Shown here one piece after another: positions 47,955 through 59,600 of a DNA stretch of 64,000 bases (the first letter of the stretch is position 1; each line of letters starts with the position of its first letter). Below the pieces are notes generated by a model, which was given only the letters and a program-made list of their open reading frames with translations, was not told the DNA's origin and did not search any database. This stretch comes from Flectonema sp. DT1601 (taxonomy: Eukaryota; Euglenozoa; Diplonemea; Diplonemida; Diplonemidae). Location of the stretch: the NCBI GenBank assembly GCA_964019425.1, contig OZ025793.1, forward strand, positions 682,001-746,000, in the 5' to 3' direction. Made by a program: the position numbers and the translations under genes.

Positions 47955-48482
47955 AATTAAAAAATCTGCTTTTGTCTGCTGCCATACTCTGGTGAATGCA
48001 CCCCATCCCAGTCGCAACATCTGAGCTTGCTTAAAATATTTAGCTAACCCCTTAGGAAGAATTCACCTGTAGCACTCACACTGATGTGAAATTGCTTTCT
48101 CAATCAATTTTTTTTCCTTTTCTGTTTATCATTTTATTAAAACAGCCAATTTTGTTTTTACTCATTTTGGGTCAAAGCCATTGTCTTAAGATTTGAACCT
48201 CTCACTTAATAGTTTAGTCTAGTATTGGTGTTTATTTATTTGTTTTTGTTTCTTTACTTCACTTACACTCTACTCTCGAAGAAGCAGTAGTTTTATAATT
48301 CTTTTGTTTTATTTATTTGTTTCAATAATTTTCTAAATTGAGTTGACCTTTTTGATTGATTACAAAGTGATCTTTGAAACGTAAATGTCCTCAACGGATT
48401 ACAACGTGTAGTTAGAGAGAGTGTATAGTATTGTTTGATTGTATTTTCATCCTTCTAAAGGTCTTATTTACAATCATACGAA
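47955..48482. other. Spacer
   Basis: AT-rich 3' and 5' flanking sequence. A CTAAAG|G acceptor-like site ends at 48460, 22 nt before the next ATG. Nothing else is seen. Confidence 0.6.
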
Positions 48483-49370
48483 ATGACAATCGCAGGTGCG
48501 GATTTGGGAGAGGTGTGGAAGTCGTTCAAAATAGGGTTCGCAGCAGCAACGATTAGTAAGACTGTCGTAGCTCCTCTCGACAGAGTGAAAATCATTCTTC
48601 AAGTCCAAAACTGTCAAGATATGATAATGAGTGGTGAAGTAGCAAAGTACGAAGGGATTGCTCCAACTTTCAGAAGACTAATAACAGAACAAGGAGTCCC
48701 ATCATTGTGGAGAGGGTTCGTTCCAGAGGTGTTGCGTTTCGCTCCAACATTCGCATTTAACTTTTTATTCCTCGAACATTTTAGATCCTTCGTACCAAAC
48801 AAAGAAGAATCAGGGATACCACTACACGCTCTCTGTAATATACTCGCAGGTAGTGCTGCTGGTATCTCATCGCTAATACTCGTACACCCTTTTGATGTTA
48901 TGCGGACTCGTATAGCAGCTGATCAGGGTGTTGGGTACAGCAGAACCTACAGAGGAATGATTGACTGCGCTGGGAAAAGTTTGAAATTCGGAGGTGTTAC
49001 TGCCGGATTCTACGCAGGTTTTTGGGTGACGTGTCCGAGTATTTTTGTGAACAAGGGATTGTACTTAGGTCTCTTTGAAACCTCTCGATCAATTCGACCA
49101 TCAACTTCATTATTGGAATCCTGGGTAACTGCTCAACTAATAGTTCTCATTTCTTCATTCGTTACATATCCTCTTGACACAGTAAAAAGACGATTAATCT
49201 TACAGAATGGCTCCAGAGACCGCATGTACACTGGTGCACGTCAATGTCTCAGAAAGACTATTTCTGAAGAAGGAGTAAGAGGATTATTTAATGGAGCTTT
49301 AACTAACTCATTCAGAAGTGTTGGTTCAGCACTCACGTTAGTAGTCTATGATAGTATGACTAAGGCTTAA
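48483..49370 (+). CDS. Mitochondrial carrier, divergent ADP/ATP-carrier-like
   Basis: 295 residues, the normal carrier length, with three repeats. The Px(D/E)xx(K/R) motifs are PLDRVK (31-36), PFDVMR (136-141) and PLDTVK (230-235). ADP/ATP-carrier-like blocks are visible: KIILQVQ, a LWRGFVPEVLRFAPTFAFNF stretch, RTRIAAD and SIFVNKGLYLGLFE. The ADP/ATP signature RRRMMM is replaced by KRRLIL (235-240). The protein therefore sits in the inner mitochondrial membrane, or a related organelle, near the ADP/ATP carrier branch. A changed substrate such as other nucleotides or CoA is possible. No intron. Confidence 0.88.
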   Translation: MTIAGADLGEVWKSFKIGFAAATISKTVVAPLDRVKIILQVQNCQDMIMSGEVAKYEGIAPTFRRLITEQGVPSLWRGFVPEVLRFAPTFAFNFLFLEHFRSFVPNKEESGIPLHALCNILAGSAAGISSLILVHPFDVMRTRIAADQGVGYSRTYRGMIDCAGKSLKFGGVTAGFYAGFWVTCPSIFVNKGLYLGLFETSRSIRPSTSLLESWVTAQLIVLISSFVTYPLDTVKRRLILQNGSRDRMYTGARQCLRKTISEEGVRGLFNGALTNSFRSVGSALTLVVYDSMTKA

Positions 49371-49984
49371 ATAGCCTGACTGACTTGTTATAAAAAGAAG
49401 ATTCAGAAAGACTTCTCACAGTGAGTCTGGAAAACTAATTAGTTTGATTGATACGCGTGTGATCTAAAATGAGTACCACGATCTGAATTACGTTTACTCT
49501 TTAAATGCCGCACTACTTCTGATATTTGAGGATGATTTAGTTGAACGAATTCGAGTCAATTCGACGTAGTTGAGAACACTCTTCGTTCTCAGTTTTTGAT
49601 TTCAAATTAAGCAGTTGATCAGCTTTGATTGAGTTAGTGACACACTTTGACTGATGTCACTTGTTTTGGAGATATTTCGGAAGTAAATCAGATCAAAATC
49701 TGACTCACATCCCCTGCTGGGGGGGCGACCTTGTCAGTCGATAGTTTTCATCCGAATTATGAATCAGATCGCGGTGGTAACTCCTCACGTGAGGTTCTGC
49801 GTTCCTGTCTTCTTTTCTTGATGATGTTATCGACTTCTACTACAGCATAGTACTTAAAAATGGAACCAACCGTCAGCTTCCTTCAACAGAAGGCTCTAAC
49901 TAACCGTATTATAACTACGTATACCTTATTGTAATATTCTACTTTAAAACACCAATAGGACTAAATGATAATTATCTGAAAGAA
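49371..49984. other. Spacer
   Basis: Less T-rich than other spacers. It has a GGGGGGG run near 49722 and the AT-rich start of the next transcript. A CCAATAG|G acceptor-like site ends at 49958. No tRNA or gene is recognised. Confidence 0.55.
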
Positions 49985-52900
49985 ATGACGAGGATACCTC
50001 CTCTGCACACAACTGGATTGGGCAACAGGAAAGCTTCAAGAACATGGATCGTTGGACTTCGAGAACGTGCTGAAGTAACAAGAGATGATATTGCTGCGAA
50101 ATTACATCGACTTCACGTTCGGTTGGGTGACATGATAAAAGAAGCAAAAAAACTGAAATCGGACTTCGTGTCGTATACAAATAAGCAATATGCTCTCGAA
50201 TGTGGTGCCAACAAGTGGGTAAATTTACACAGCTCAGGACTGCCTTTTGATGAACTGCTAGACATTAAAATACTTTTTGAATGCTCTCACATCCACGACG
50301 GACAACCAGGGTTTGCGGAGTCGGGTTTTGTTGAACATTTTGCTCCGATATTTTGTCATTCGAAAGACCCGACTCAGATAAAGATTTGGTTTGTTTCAAT
50401 TGATCAAGATGCTAATGGTTGTATCGATTGGGATGAGTTTAGCAGTTATCTTATGAAAACTCAGTACAACGCTGATCGTGAAAAACAAGTATCATACATC
50501 ACTAGAGGAGTAGAACCGGAAAGCTCTCCCGCACAATCAAATATTAATAATATTTCTCATAATCCATTATTAAGAGAATACTACACTTCTTCTTCTGATG
50601 GAACAGTTCGTATTTGGGATTCAGTAAACCTCCAAGACAGAGGAATATTCCATTATGGTGATGGAAATATCGTAAACGGACTTCACTTTCTTCCATCTTC
50701 AAATCGACTTGTCGTTGGTCAGTTCGATCGACTCATATTTATGTATCATTGCGGTAATAGAACAGGTTCAAAAACTGGTCCTCGTCTTCAGAGAGCATTC
50801 AGAGGACAGACAGTCACAGCAGGTGTGTTATTTATAAGTTGAGTTCTTTTATATTATTTCAAACAAGAAAGACAACACTTCTGATAATAAAATAACAGGT
50901 AATCGCGGTAAACACAATCGAATACTTAGAACTTGTGAATACAACCCAGACTCAAGTATTATGGAGAGCGCTGATGGAATGCAATTTAGTAAAGCAGGAA
51001 GTGACAGAAAGAGAAAAGTTGGAAAACATTACATCGACGTCGTACTAATGGACGACTTAAATCGTAATGTGCTCAGCATGGAAGCACTTCACTCAGTTAG
51101 TAACGACAGGTACAAAGATCCCTTCATAATGGGATTAGAAGATGGTTATATTCAAATGTACAACTTATCTTTACGAGGTGATGATTCAAGTAGTGATCAA
51201 TCGAGTAATATTACTGTTAAACACTTAGAAGCTGGATCACATGTTAGATGTGTTGAAAAGTGGAGACCACATACTGATTGGGTTACACACATGCTCGCAG
51301 CTCCTCAGTTACAAGGATTTATTTCAGCTTCTCTAGATAACAGTATTCAAGTTCTCGATATGACGAAAGGGAAGTCGTATCTCAGAATGGAAAATGAACA
51401 AAATGATATTTCCGATTCATCTCGCCGTGGCGTTCACAACTTCGACTACTCTCCCGAACGCAACCTTCTCTGTAGCTGCGGCATATCTCGTGAGGCAACT
51501 GTTTGGAATCCGAAGGCTCGTCAGAAGATGTGTACCCTCACTGATCACCGCGCCAGTCTCATTAGCGTGAAATTCATTGACCGCGTATCACAACTAATCA
51601 CTATGTCTGAGGATAAGATTGTTAAAGTTTGGGACGTACGCACTTTCCGATGCATACAAACACTTACGGACAAGGAACGGAGGTTCCCGGAAGATAAGTT
51701 TACCGGTATGTACACCAACACCGTTACTCGGATGTATTCATTTAGTAAAAGAGGGGGAAAACAAAACCAAAAAACAGCCATGACATACGACCCTACTCAC
51801 GATGCGATTGTCACTTGTGCTGGAACACCAGTAGTGTGGCGGGAAGTGAATACTCAGGCAAAGTTGGAAACTGGATCTGCGTGGCACAACAACTACGAAG
51901 GACATCTTTCACCAATTGTAGCCTGTATGTATAATAAAAGAATGCGACAGTTGGTTACTACAGATGACCAAATAATTAATGTTTGGGATATCCGCTCAGG
52001 AGAATGTTTACGAAAGTGGAGTCCCTTTTCTGACAACACAGGTCGTAAGATAACTGCTGTTTGCTTTGATTATGATCAAAGAAGATTACTAACTGGATGT
52101 GATGATGGCACTGTTGAGATGTGGTCGTTGGATGGAAAACGACTCAAAATATTCGATCGAGAACACAAAAAGCCATACGAAATCTCTTCACTTCAATACA
52201 TTGTAACCCATGAAGAAACTAGCCAATCACAGTCATATGTTGCTTCTGCTGGATTCAGTACAAACATATACCTCTGGCCTGATCATCTAATCGCTCCATC
52301 ACTACATCGAATAGCAGTTGGAAAAGGAGCAATAAAACTATCAACACACGGAAGTCACGTATATTCAATGACATTCAGTCCTCCTAATAAACTCGCACTG
52401 GGAACAGCCTCTGGTAGTATCGTACTTTATAATTTAAATAACTTATCACTGATGTCGATCAACAAGAGTGATATTGGAAGCTCTTTTCGAACGTTAAAAC
52501 CCAGAGTAGAAAGAGATCAGGAGGAGGTATCTATCGAGGACTTGCCGCTTGAATCAAAAGATGGAAATCCTAAAGTGAAATTGTTGGATTCGTCTGAATG
52601 TGAGCGACCGAATTCTCAAAAAAAGATAACTAAAACTAGTAACGAAAGAAGTAGGATATCTACCTGTTGTATAAATGTTCCTTCTGCTGTTGAAGATATA
52701 TTTAGTCTCCCAAACTCTTTAAGTTCGTCACCGTATTCACGAAGTACGAAGAGACGATCTCGTGAGCCCATTGTCTGTTCTGAAATTCTGAAGAAGTCTA
52801 TCGTCTGTCCTAACAACAATCTCAATAGTACCACAGCCATCAACAGGAATAGTTACAGAAATAGTAAGGTCAATATCGACAGTTGTAATAAAAGTAATAA

Positions 52901-55004
52901 TGACGCCCATCCTTCAACTGGTCCTGTCAAAAGTGTGACATCTGATAAATCTTTAAAAAAGGTATCAAAACTTGACGAGACTGCTCCCAACATCAACGAA
53001 GGCAATCACTCCGTCTTAGCGAGTCCCGCTGAGGACATGTTGGTGTCACAAGGTTTAGATGAATTAATTTCTAGTGTCGCAGAGAAACTTACTTCTGACT
53101 TCCATGAGAGCGGAGGTATTGACAGCGAAAGGTCACATGTCGCGGAAACTAAACCTTCAGAGAAGTGTTCTTCAACACCAAACTCAAAGTCCTGTGACAA
53201 TCTGTGTGATGTATCTGAACAACCAGCTGAGGTATCTGATTCTAATAAAGAACAGCAACCTCAACAAGATATCAAAACTACTCTGAAGGATTCTTTGTTT
53301 TCTTCTTGTGAGATGGAACAAACAGAGCTACCCTCAATCAATGAGAAGTATGAGAGAACGATTACCAGCAGTAAATCAGTTAAAAGTGATGTCGTTAATG
53401 GAGAAGAAGGAGTCCCTCAGACATCACCAGAGAGTCTCCAGTCTGAAATAACAACGAAGACTTGTGAAGTATCGCAATCAAGGAACGAATCGAGCGGCTA
53501 TTTGAAGTCGGCTGTTCGACGATCTGTTTTTTCTGATGAGCTAGAGTCGCATCCGCAAACGCCGTCATCGGTGGCAGCCCCAGGCGAAGTGAAGTCGAAG
53601 TGGGGTGACTTTCCAAATATGCAAACCCCACAACCCTCAGCTCCTTACAGCCCTGCTAAGAAACAAATTCTAACAGCAGTTCAGAGAGAGAATGAGATAT
53701 CTGGAGCAACGCGTTTCACCCGTTTCAGAGCGGGTGTGCAGATGAAGCTGTTGGCGGTAACTGAAGCTCTGGCTTACTTATCGCCTGAAATAATTATAAC
53801 TCTTCACGGTGATGGGGATGCTTTAGTTTGGAGGCTTAAAGACGGTTACTTTTTAGAAATTGTTGCCTGTTTTCCCGCATCATACTCACCTGGAGAGGTT
53901 GCGTATGTTATTGATGTGGATCGAAGTGAGGGACTCGTTTATGTTGGAGATGGCTCAGCGATGATAAGTATTTTTGATGTTAGAAAATGCCTAGTTGAGC
54001 TCTCTACTAAAGTCCCTTCGTCAACAACCGAAAGTGGTTCTCGTACAGCTCATCGCGGACCATCAGGTAGGATTTATCATAATCGTTGTCAGATACGACT
54101 GACTCGCTGTATTGATTTGGGAATCTCAGGAGTACTAACGCAAATGCAGGTATTACAACACTCACCTGTTATTATTATATCTTGTAATGACTGCACTATT
54201 AGTCTTTTAAATAAACAAACCGGGATGACTCTCGCACGGTTTGGTTCAGTTCGCGAGTACGCTGATTCGTGGCCGGTAGGTCTCCCACAGACTGCGTTAA
54301 TGGGACCTCATCCTGTTGAGATTCCGATACATAAAAAGCAGCGAAACGAAAAACATCGTTTTGGACTTGTTTTTCCAAATGACTACGACGTTACGGAAGT
54401 TGTACAGTCGCTGAGTGAGTTAGCGGAAGTAGTTGCTGGCCCGCAAGCATCAACAGACTTTGCGGTTCTTCAGGAGAACAACAGCAGCGGTGATTTTAAC
54501 AGCTCCGGAGGTATATTTGGAAGCAAAAAGAATTCAACTTTAAAGAGCAGTGCTGACAATACAGAGGCTTCCAACAAGTCAAACCGACCAACTAATGACA
54601 AGGGAAAGTCTCCCCCAAAAGGAATGCTTCCCGCCATCTCAAGCAGTCGGTCTTTACGAAGTGATTTACTCATTTCAGAAGATGACGTTAAGACGAATAC
54701 TTTAATGTATCAGAGGTACTGTTGGAACCATGGAGCTGAGAGAATGCTGCAACGGAAATCTTCGATAATTCCAATCACGAAAGGAAGTAATGAAATAGAA
54801 GCACAACTTAAGAACGTTCAGCAGCGCAGGAGAAACGTCAGGGTTTCTGGAATGCAATTTGCATGCACAACAGTTAGACGATTAAAACAAGTTGAGAAGC
54901 CAACTTTTTGTGTTCCCAGAGTCAACCAACAGTGTACCTGCGCACACTGTCGTCTCAATCGGGTAAGAGAACCGGAATCGGACACGCTTCCATCCTTCAC
55001 TTAA
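49985..55004 (+). CDS. EF-hand/WD40-repeat protein (WDR49/EFCAB8-like)
   Basis: Two exons, 49985-50822 and 50899-55004 (76-bp intron, GTGTGT...AACAG|G), give 1,647 residues. A basic N-terminus is followed by one canonical calcium-binding EF-hand loop (DQDANGCIDWDE, about 140-151). WD40 blades run from about 190 to 820 (SSSDGTVRIWD, MSEDKIVKVWDVR, TTDDQIINVWDIR, GCDDGTVEMWS). A Ser/Asn-rich disordered insert of about 380 residues follows (about 827-1207). A second WD-like block is at about 1225-1370 and a basic C-terminal tail ends with clustered cysteines. EF-hand followed by WD40 is the architecture of WDR49/EFCAB8-type proteins, many linked to cilia (family knowledge). It is probably a calcium-responsive axonemal or cytoskeletal scaffold (inference). 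Confidence 0.88.
50823..50898 (+). other. Intron of the EF-hand/WD40 gene (76 bp)
   Basis: It joins TAG to NRGKHN within a WD blade. The two exons together are an exact multiple of three. Confidence 0.9.
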
Positions 55005-55110
55005 ATTACTGCCCTGAATTACTATTTTTTATTCTCTTCTGAGTTTTATATTTATGATATCACTTACACATTGTTTCTGAGACACTAATTAGTTTATTTA
55101 TTTTGGTTCT

Positions 55111-55142
<32 letters not shown>

Positions 55143-55265
55143 TTCTTCTCATTAATGTCCCTTTTCGAATCGATCTTTAAAAGAATATAATAATAAAACA
55201 ATAGAATTCACAAGTGTGGTAGTTTGGGTTTGTTTTTTAATGTTGCTTCTCCTCCTTACAGGTTA
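55005..55265. other. Short spacer with 30-nt poly-T
   Basis: A T-run of about 30 bases lies at 55112-55141. CTCCTTACAG|G ends at 55261, only 4 nt before the first ATG of the next gene. Such a short leader makes sense if a spliced leader or upstream exon is added. Confidence 0.65.
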
Positions 55266-56282
55266 ATGACAGATGAACGTATGCGAGACAGGAGGAGAAA
55301 TAATTTTAACTTTTTTTCAAAACCAGTTTTTCGATTAGGGAAGAAGAAAAAAATGCAACCAAGCGGATTAAAGCGAGACATGGTTGGCTATGCTAACAAA
55401 CCACCCCAGTTTACATGGCCTGGGGGTGCTAAAGTCGCTGTTCAATTTGTATTGAATTATGAAGAAGGAGGTGAGAATTGCACTCTAAATGGAGACTCTG
55501 GAAGCGAAACATACATATCAGAGATACCCGGAGTTGAGAAGGTCATCAACGGAAGGAATGAAGTAATGGAAAGTTTGTACGAGTACGGCAGCAGATCTGG
55601 TTTCTGGAGACTGCATCATTTATTTAAAACTACTAAAACACCTTTGACAGTATTTGCTGTCACTAGCGCCTTAGAACAGAATCCATCCGCTTCAATGAAA
55701 ATGAAGGAACTTGAAGAATCTGGTGAATGGGAAATAGCTACTCACAGCTATCGTTGGATTGACTACAATACTTCACCAAACCCTGAAGCTGATGATATAA
55801 AGAAAGCCTTTGAAAAGCACACAGAGATACTTGGACGTCCTCCAAGAGGATTCTACTGTGGTCGAGTAAGTTCCAACACCTTTGATCTGAGTACCGATCT
55901 TGGAAAGTCGCACCTAACTTACAACAGTGACAGTTATGCCGATGATATTCCGTATTTTAGACTAAATAGTGAGGGTGATAAGATTCTCGTTATTCCTTAT
56001 TCCCTAGACTGTAATGATATGAAGTTCGCAAACAACTACTTCACCACTGCTAATGATTTCTTTACTTACCTAAAAGATTCAGTTGATTCTCTTATTCTTG
56101 AGGCTAACGAAGGTTGTGGTTGTAAAATGATGAGCATTGGTCTCCACTGTCGAATTATTGGTCGACCTGGTAGAGTCAAAGGTCTTCGTGATTTTATTAA
56201 TTATTTGAAAACACTTGGCGATGATGTTTGGGTCTGCCGACGTGTTGACATCGCTGATTTCTGGAAGGAAAACAATCTCTAG
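55266..56282 (+). CDS. puuE: PuuE-type allantoinase / polysaccharide deacetylase family
   Basis: 338 residues from 55266. A second ATG at 55353 gives 309, the usual family length, and the extra 29 residues are Arg/Lys-rich. Family signatures run in order: VAVQFVLNYEEGGENCTLNGD, ESLYEYGSRSGFWRLH, WEIATHSYRWIDY, FYCGRVSSNTFDL, YNSDSYADDIPY, IPYSLDCNDMKFA, MSIGLHCRIIGRPGR, VWVCRRVDIADFW. PuuE enzymes open allantoin to allantoate in purine breakdown; eukaryotic homologues are often labelled chitin deacetylase, so the substrate is uncertain. Likely cytosolic, as no signal peptide is seen. A fragment of this gene recurs twice downstream as decayed copies. Confidence 0.88.
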   Translation: MTDERMRDRRRNNFNFFSKPVFRLGKKKKMQPSGLKRDMVGYANKPPQFTWPGGAKVAVQFVLNYEEGGENCTLNGDSGSETYISEIPGVEKVINGRNEVMESLYEYGSRSGFWRLHHLFKTTKTPLTVFAVTSALEQNPSASMKMKELEESGEWEIATHSYRWIDYNTSPNPEADDIKKAFEKHTEILGRPPRGFYCGRVSSNTFDLSTDLGKSHLTYNSDSYADDIPYFRLNSEGDKILVIPYSLDCNDMKFANNYFTTANDFFTYLKDSVDSLILEANEGCGCKMMSIGLHCRIIGRPGRVKGLRDFINYLKTLGDDVWVCRRVDIADFWKENNL

Positions 56283-56385
56283 AATTATAACTTCAGAATA
56301 CTGTTAAACTACTAAGTCAGGTTGATAGAGTTAGCGTTAGTAAGTACAAAAATACCATTTTGTATTAAATTTCAAAGAAGGTAGT

Positions 56386-56566
56386 GAGACTCTGGAAGCG
56401 AAACATACATATCAGAGATAACCTAAGCCGGAGTTGAGAAGGTCGTCAACGGAAGGAATGAAAGTAATGGAAAGTTTGTACCAGTACGGCAGCAGATCTG
56501 GTTTCTGGAGACTACGTTCATTTATTTAAAACTACCAAAACACTTTTGACAGTATTTGCTGTCACT
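56386..56566 (+). pseudogene. Decayed fragment of the allantoinase gene, copy 1
   Basis: Matches 55492-55664 of the allantoinase gene at high identity, with small insertions that break the frame (net 8 bp longer). It stops abruptly at GCTGTCACT and runs straight into the upstream region of the chitinase-like gene. Confidence 0.92.
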
Positions 56567-56675
56567 GTATTCGATACTTACATTACGATATGTTGATTGG
56601 AATATTATTGGTGAATTCCCTTGTTGCTTTCCCTTATTATTTTCACTAAACAGTTTGCTTCTTAAAACACGAAAC

Positions 56676-59600
56676 ATGATTAAGGAAGGAATTCCACTGT
56701 TGCTGCTGTCACTCGCTCGTGGAGCTGATTGTTTTCAGAACCCCACCAGTGCTGCGTATGTCGAGAACTGGAAAACCTGCCCGACTGCTGATCAGACCGA
56801 CGGGTTCAAGACGCTGTTGATCTCCTCTGCGGTAACTTATGACGGATCACCCGGTATGAACAGCTGTAACACTCAATGTGAGATCGGGAGTCCGGTTCCG
56901 GTTTGCGACAACCAAGCAAACGCAATGCTGGTATCGCAGTGGCAGTCAGATGGAAAGAAAGTCATCTTGGAGTTCGGTGATGGCGGAATGGACGGTTCCG
57001 GTTCGCAACGGAACGGTGGCGGCAGCAGCACCACTGGCAACGACTGCTGGGAATATTGTTTTGGAAAGGAAGGGTTTGTAGCCAAGCAACTTATTGATAT
57101 CGTACTCAATCAGGGATTTGATGGAATTGACGTCGACTTCAATTACCAGTCGTCGGATCCCCGAAAAAATGCGAAGGGACAGTTTTTCCTGCACGGCCTG
57201 ACGCAGAAGCTTCTGCAACAGCTTCCTGCAGACAAGGAGCTCTCACACGGCATGTTGGCGAAGCCGTTCCCTGCACCGACCAATCCGACGACACCGTCTG
57301 GGCCTTCGATTAATCGTTGGAGAAGACCTCCTTCACGGAGAACCCCTCCTTCACGGAGAACCCGACCTGGTAAGCCCGGCTGCAAGCCGACTCCGCCGCC
57401 ATGCACACCTCGCCCGCCATACACACCTCGCCCGCCATACACACCACCACCTCAGCCTCCAAAGCCAACAGCTGTGCCGACATCCGTACCAACAGCTGTG
57501 CCGACATCTGTGCCAACAGCTGTACCAACTTCTGTGCCAATTGTACCGACATCCGTGCCAACAGCTGTACCAACTTCTGTGCCAATTGTACCGACATCCG
57601 TACCGACAGCTGTTCCAACTTCTGTGCCAATTGTACCGACATCCGTACCGACAGCTGTGCCAACATCCGTACCAATTGTACCGACATCCGTGCCAACAGC
57701 TGTACCAACTTCTGTGCCAATTGTACCGACATCCGTGCCAACAGCTGTGCCAACAGCTGTGCCAACATCTGTGCCAATTGTACCAACAGCTGTGCCAACT
57801 GTACCAACACCGCAGCCGGAAGGAGAAACGCCAACTCCACAACCCAGCCAGCCAACGCCAACTCCACCCGGCCAGCCAACGCCAACTCCACCAGGCCAAT
57901 CAACGCCAACTCCACCAGGCCAATCAACGCCAACTCCACCCGGCCAGCCAACTCCAACTCCACCCGGCCAGTCAACACCAACTCCACCCGGCCAGCCAAC
58001 TCCAACTCCACCCGGCCAGCCAACGCCAACTCCACAACCTGAAGATGGCAGTCAGCCAACGCCAACACCGCAGCCAGAAGGAGAAACGCCAACTCCACCC
58101 GGCCAGCCAACACCACAACCTGAAGATGGCAGCCAGCCAACGCCAACACCGCAGCCGGAAGGAGAATCACCAACACCGCAGCCTGAAGAAGGAGGTGGAC
58201 CAACTCCCCAGCCAGAAGGCGAATCACCAACACCGCAACCTGAAGAAGGAGGTGGGCCAACTCCCCAGCCAGAAGGTGAATCACCAACACCGCAGCCTGA
58301 AGAAGGAGGTGGGCCAACTCCCCAGCCAGAAGGTGAATCACCAACACCGCAGCCTGAAGAAGGAGGTGGGCCAACTCCCCAGCCAGAAGGCGAATCACCA
58401 ACTCCGCAACCCGAAGAAGGAGGTGGGCCAACTCCACAACCTGAAGGAGAAGAAGGTGGCGGACCTACTCCACAACCTGAAGGAGAAGAAGGTGGCGGAC
58501 CTACTCCACAACCTGAAGGAGAAGAAGGTGGCGGACCAACTCCACAACCTGAAGGAGAAGAAGGTGGCGGACCAACTCCACAACCTGAAGGAGAAGAAGG
58601 TGGCGGACCTACTCCACAACCTGAAGGAGAAGAAGGTGGCGGACCTACTCCACAACCTGAAGGAGAAGAAGGTGGCGGACCAACTCCACAACCTGAAGGA
58701 GAAGAAGGTGGCGGACCAACTCCACAACCTGAAGGAGAAGAAGGTGGCGGACCGACTCCACAACCTGAAGGAGAAGAAGGTGGCGGACCGACTCCACAAC
58801 CTGAAGGAGAAGAAGGTGGCGGACCAACTCCACAACCTGAAGGAGAAGAGGGTGGTGAATCACCAACACCGCAGCCTGAAGGAGAAGAAGGTGGCGGCGA
58901 ACCTACCCCCCAACCTGATGAAGAAGGCGAAGAAGGTGGACCGACTCCGCAACCAGAAGAAGGAGGGGAAGGACCAGGAGAAGGAGGGGAAGGACCATTT
59001 CCGGGAGAAGGGGGCGAAGGAGAACAAATCAACGCCTGCGGTGAGACTATCTCGGAGTGGGGAAGTTGCATTGCCGCACCGCACTGCTGCTCTGACGGTC
59101 TGAAGTGTTTTCAGAGAAGCGCGGGATCGGCTAGATGTGCAAAAGCTTGTGAAGGCGAGGCTTGCAGGGAATTCGGAAGTAGCGAGCCTCCAGTGTCGGG
59201 GGGAGAGCTGGGGGAGAAGGCACCTGTTTGCGGAAATTGCGAAAGCGGGAAGAAGGGAGGTGTGTACTGTACGAGTAGGGGAAAGGGTGCAAAGAACACG
59301 TGCAGTGCGATCCCGAAGTCGGGTACCTGTCCTGCTGGGAAGACGAAATGCTTTGGTAGTGCGAGCGAGGCGTCTAGAGCGAGAAAGTTGGTGCGGTTGG
59401 TGTTGAGAAGGGGAATTGATTCCTTTGCGAAGACGCAATTCGGAAACATGCTGCAGGGGTTATTTAATCCTGAGGTTCAGATATCGTTCAAATTCATCTG
59501 CCCGAGCAGCGCCTGTCCACAAGGGAGCTGTGGTGGTGCTTCGGTTGGAGATTCTTCGACGTGCTTGAAGCTTGACGGCACGGATTCGAGGAGGGCTGCT

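Noticed and set aside
49371-49984. tRNA or other known RNA gene in this and other spacers
   Set aside because: No paired A-box and B-box spacing or cloverleaf could be found by eye.
57143-59071. Long open frames on the minus strand and in other + frames over the stalk repeats
   Set aside because: Low-complexity repeats keep all frames open. Only the frame with signal peptide, Cys modules and membrane helix is coherent.
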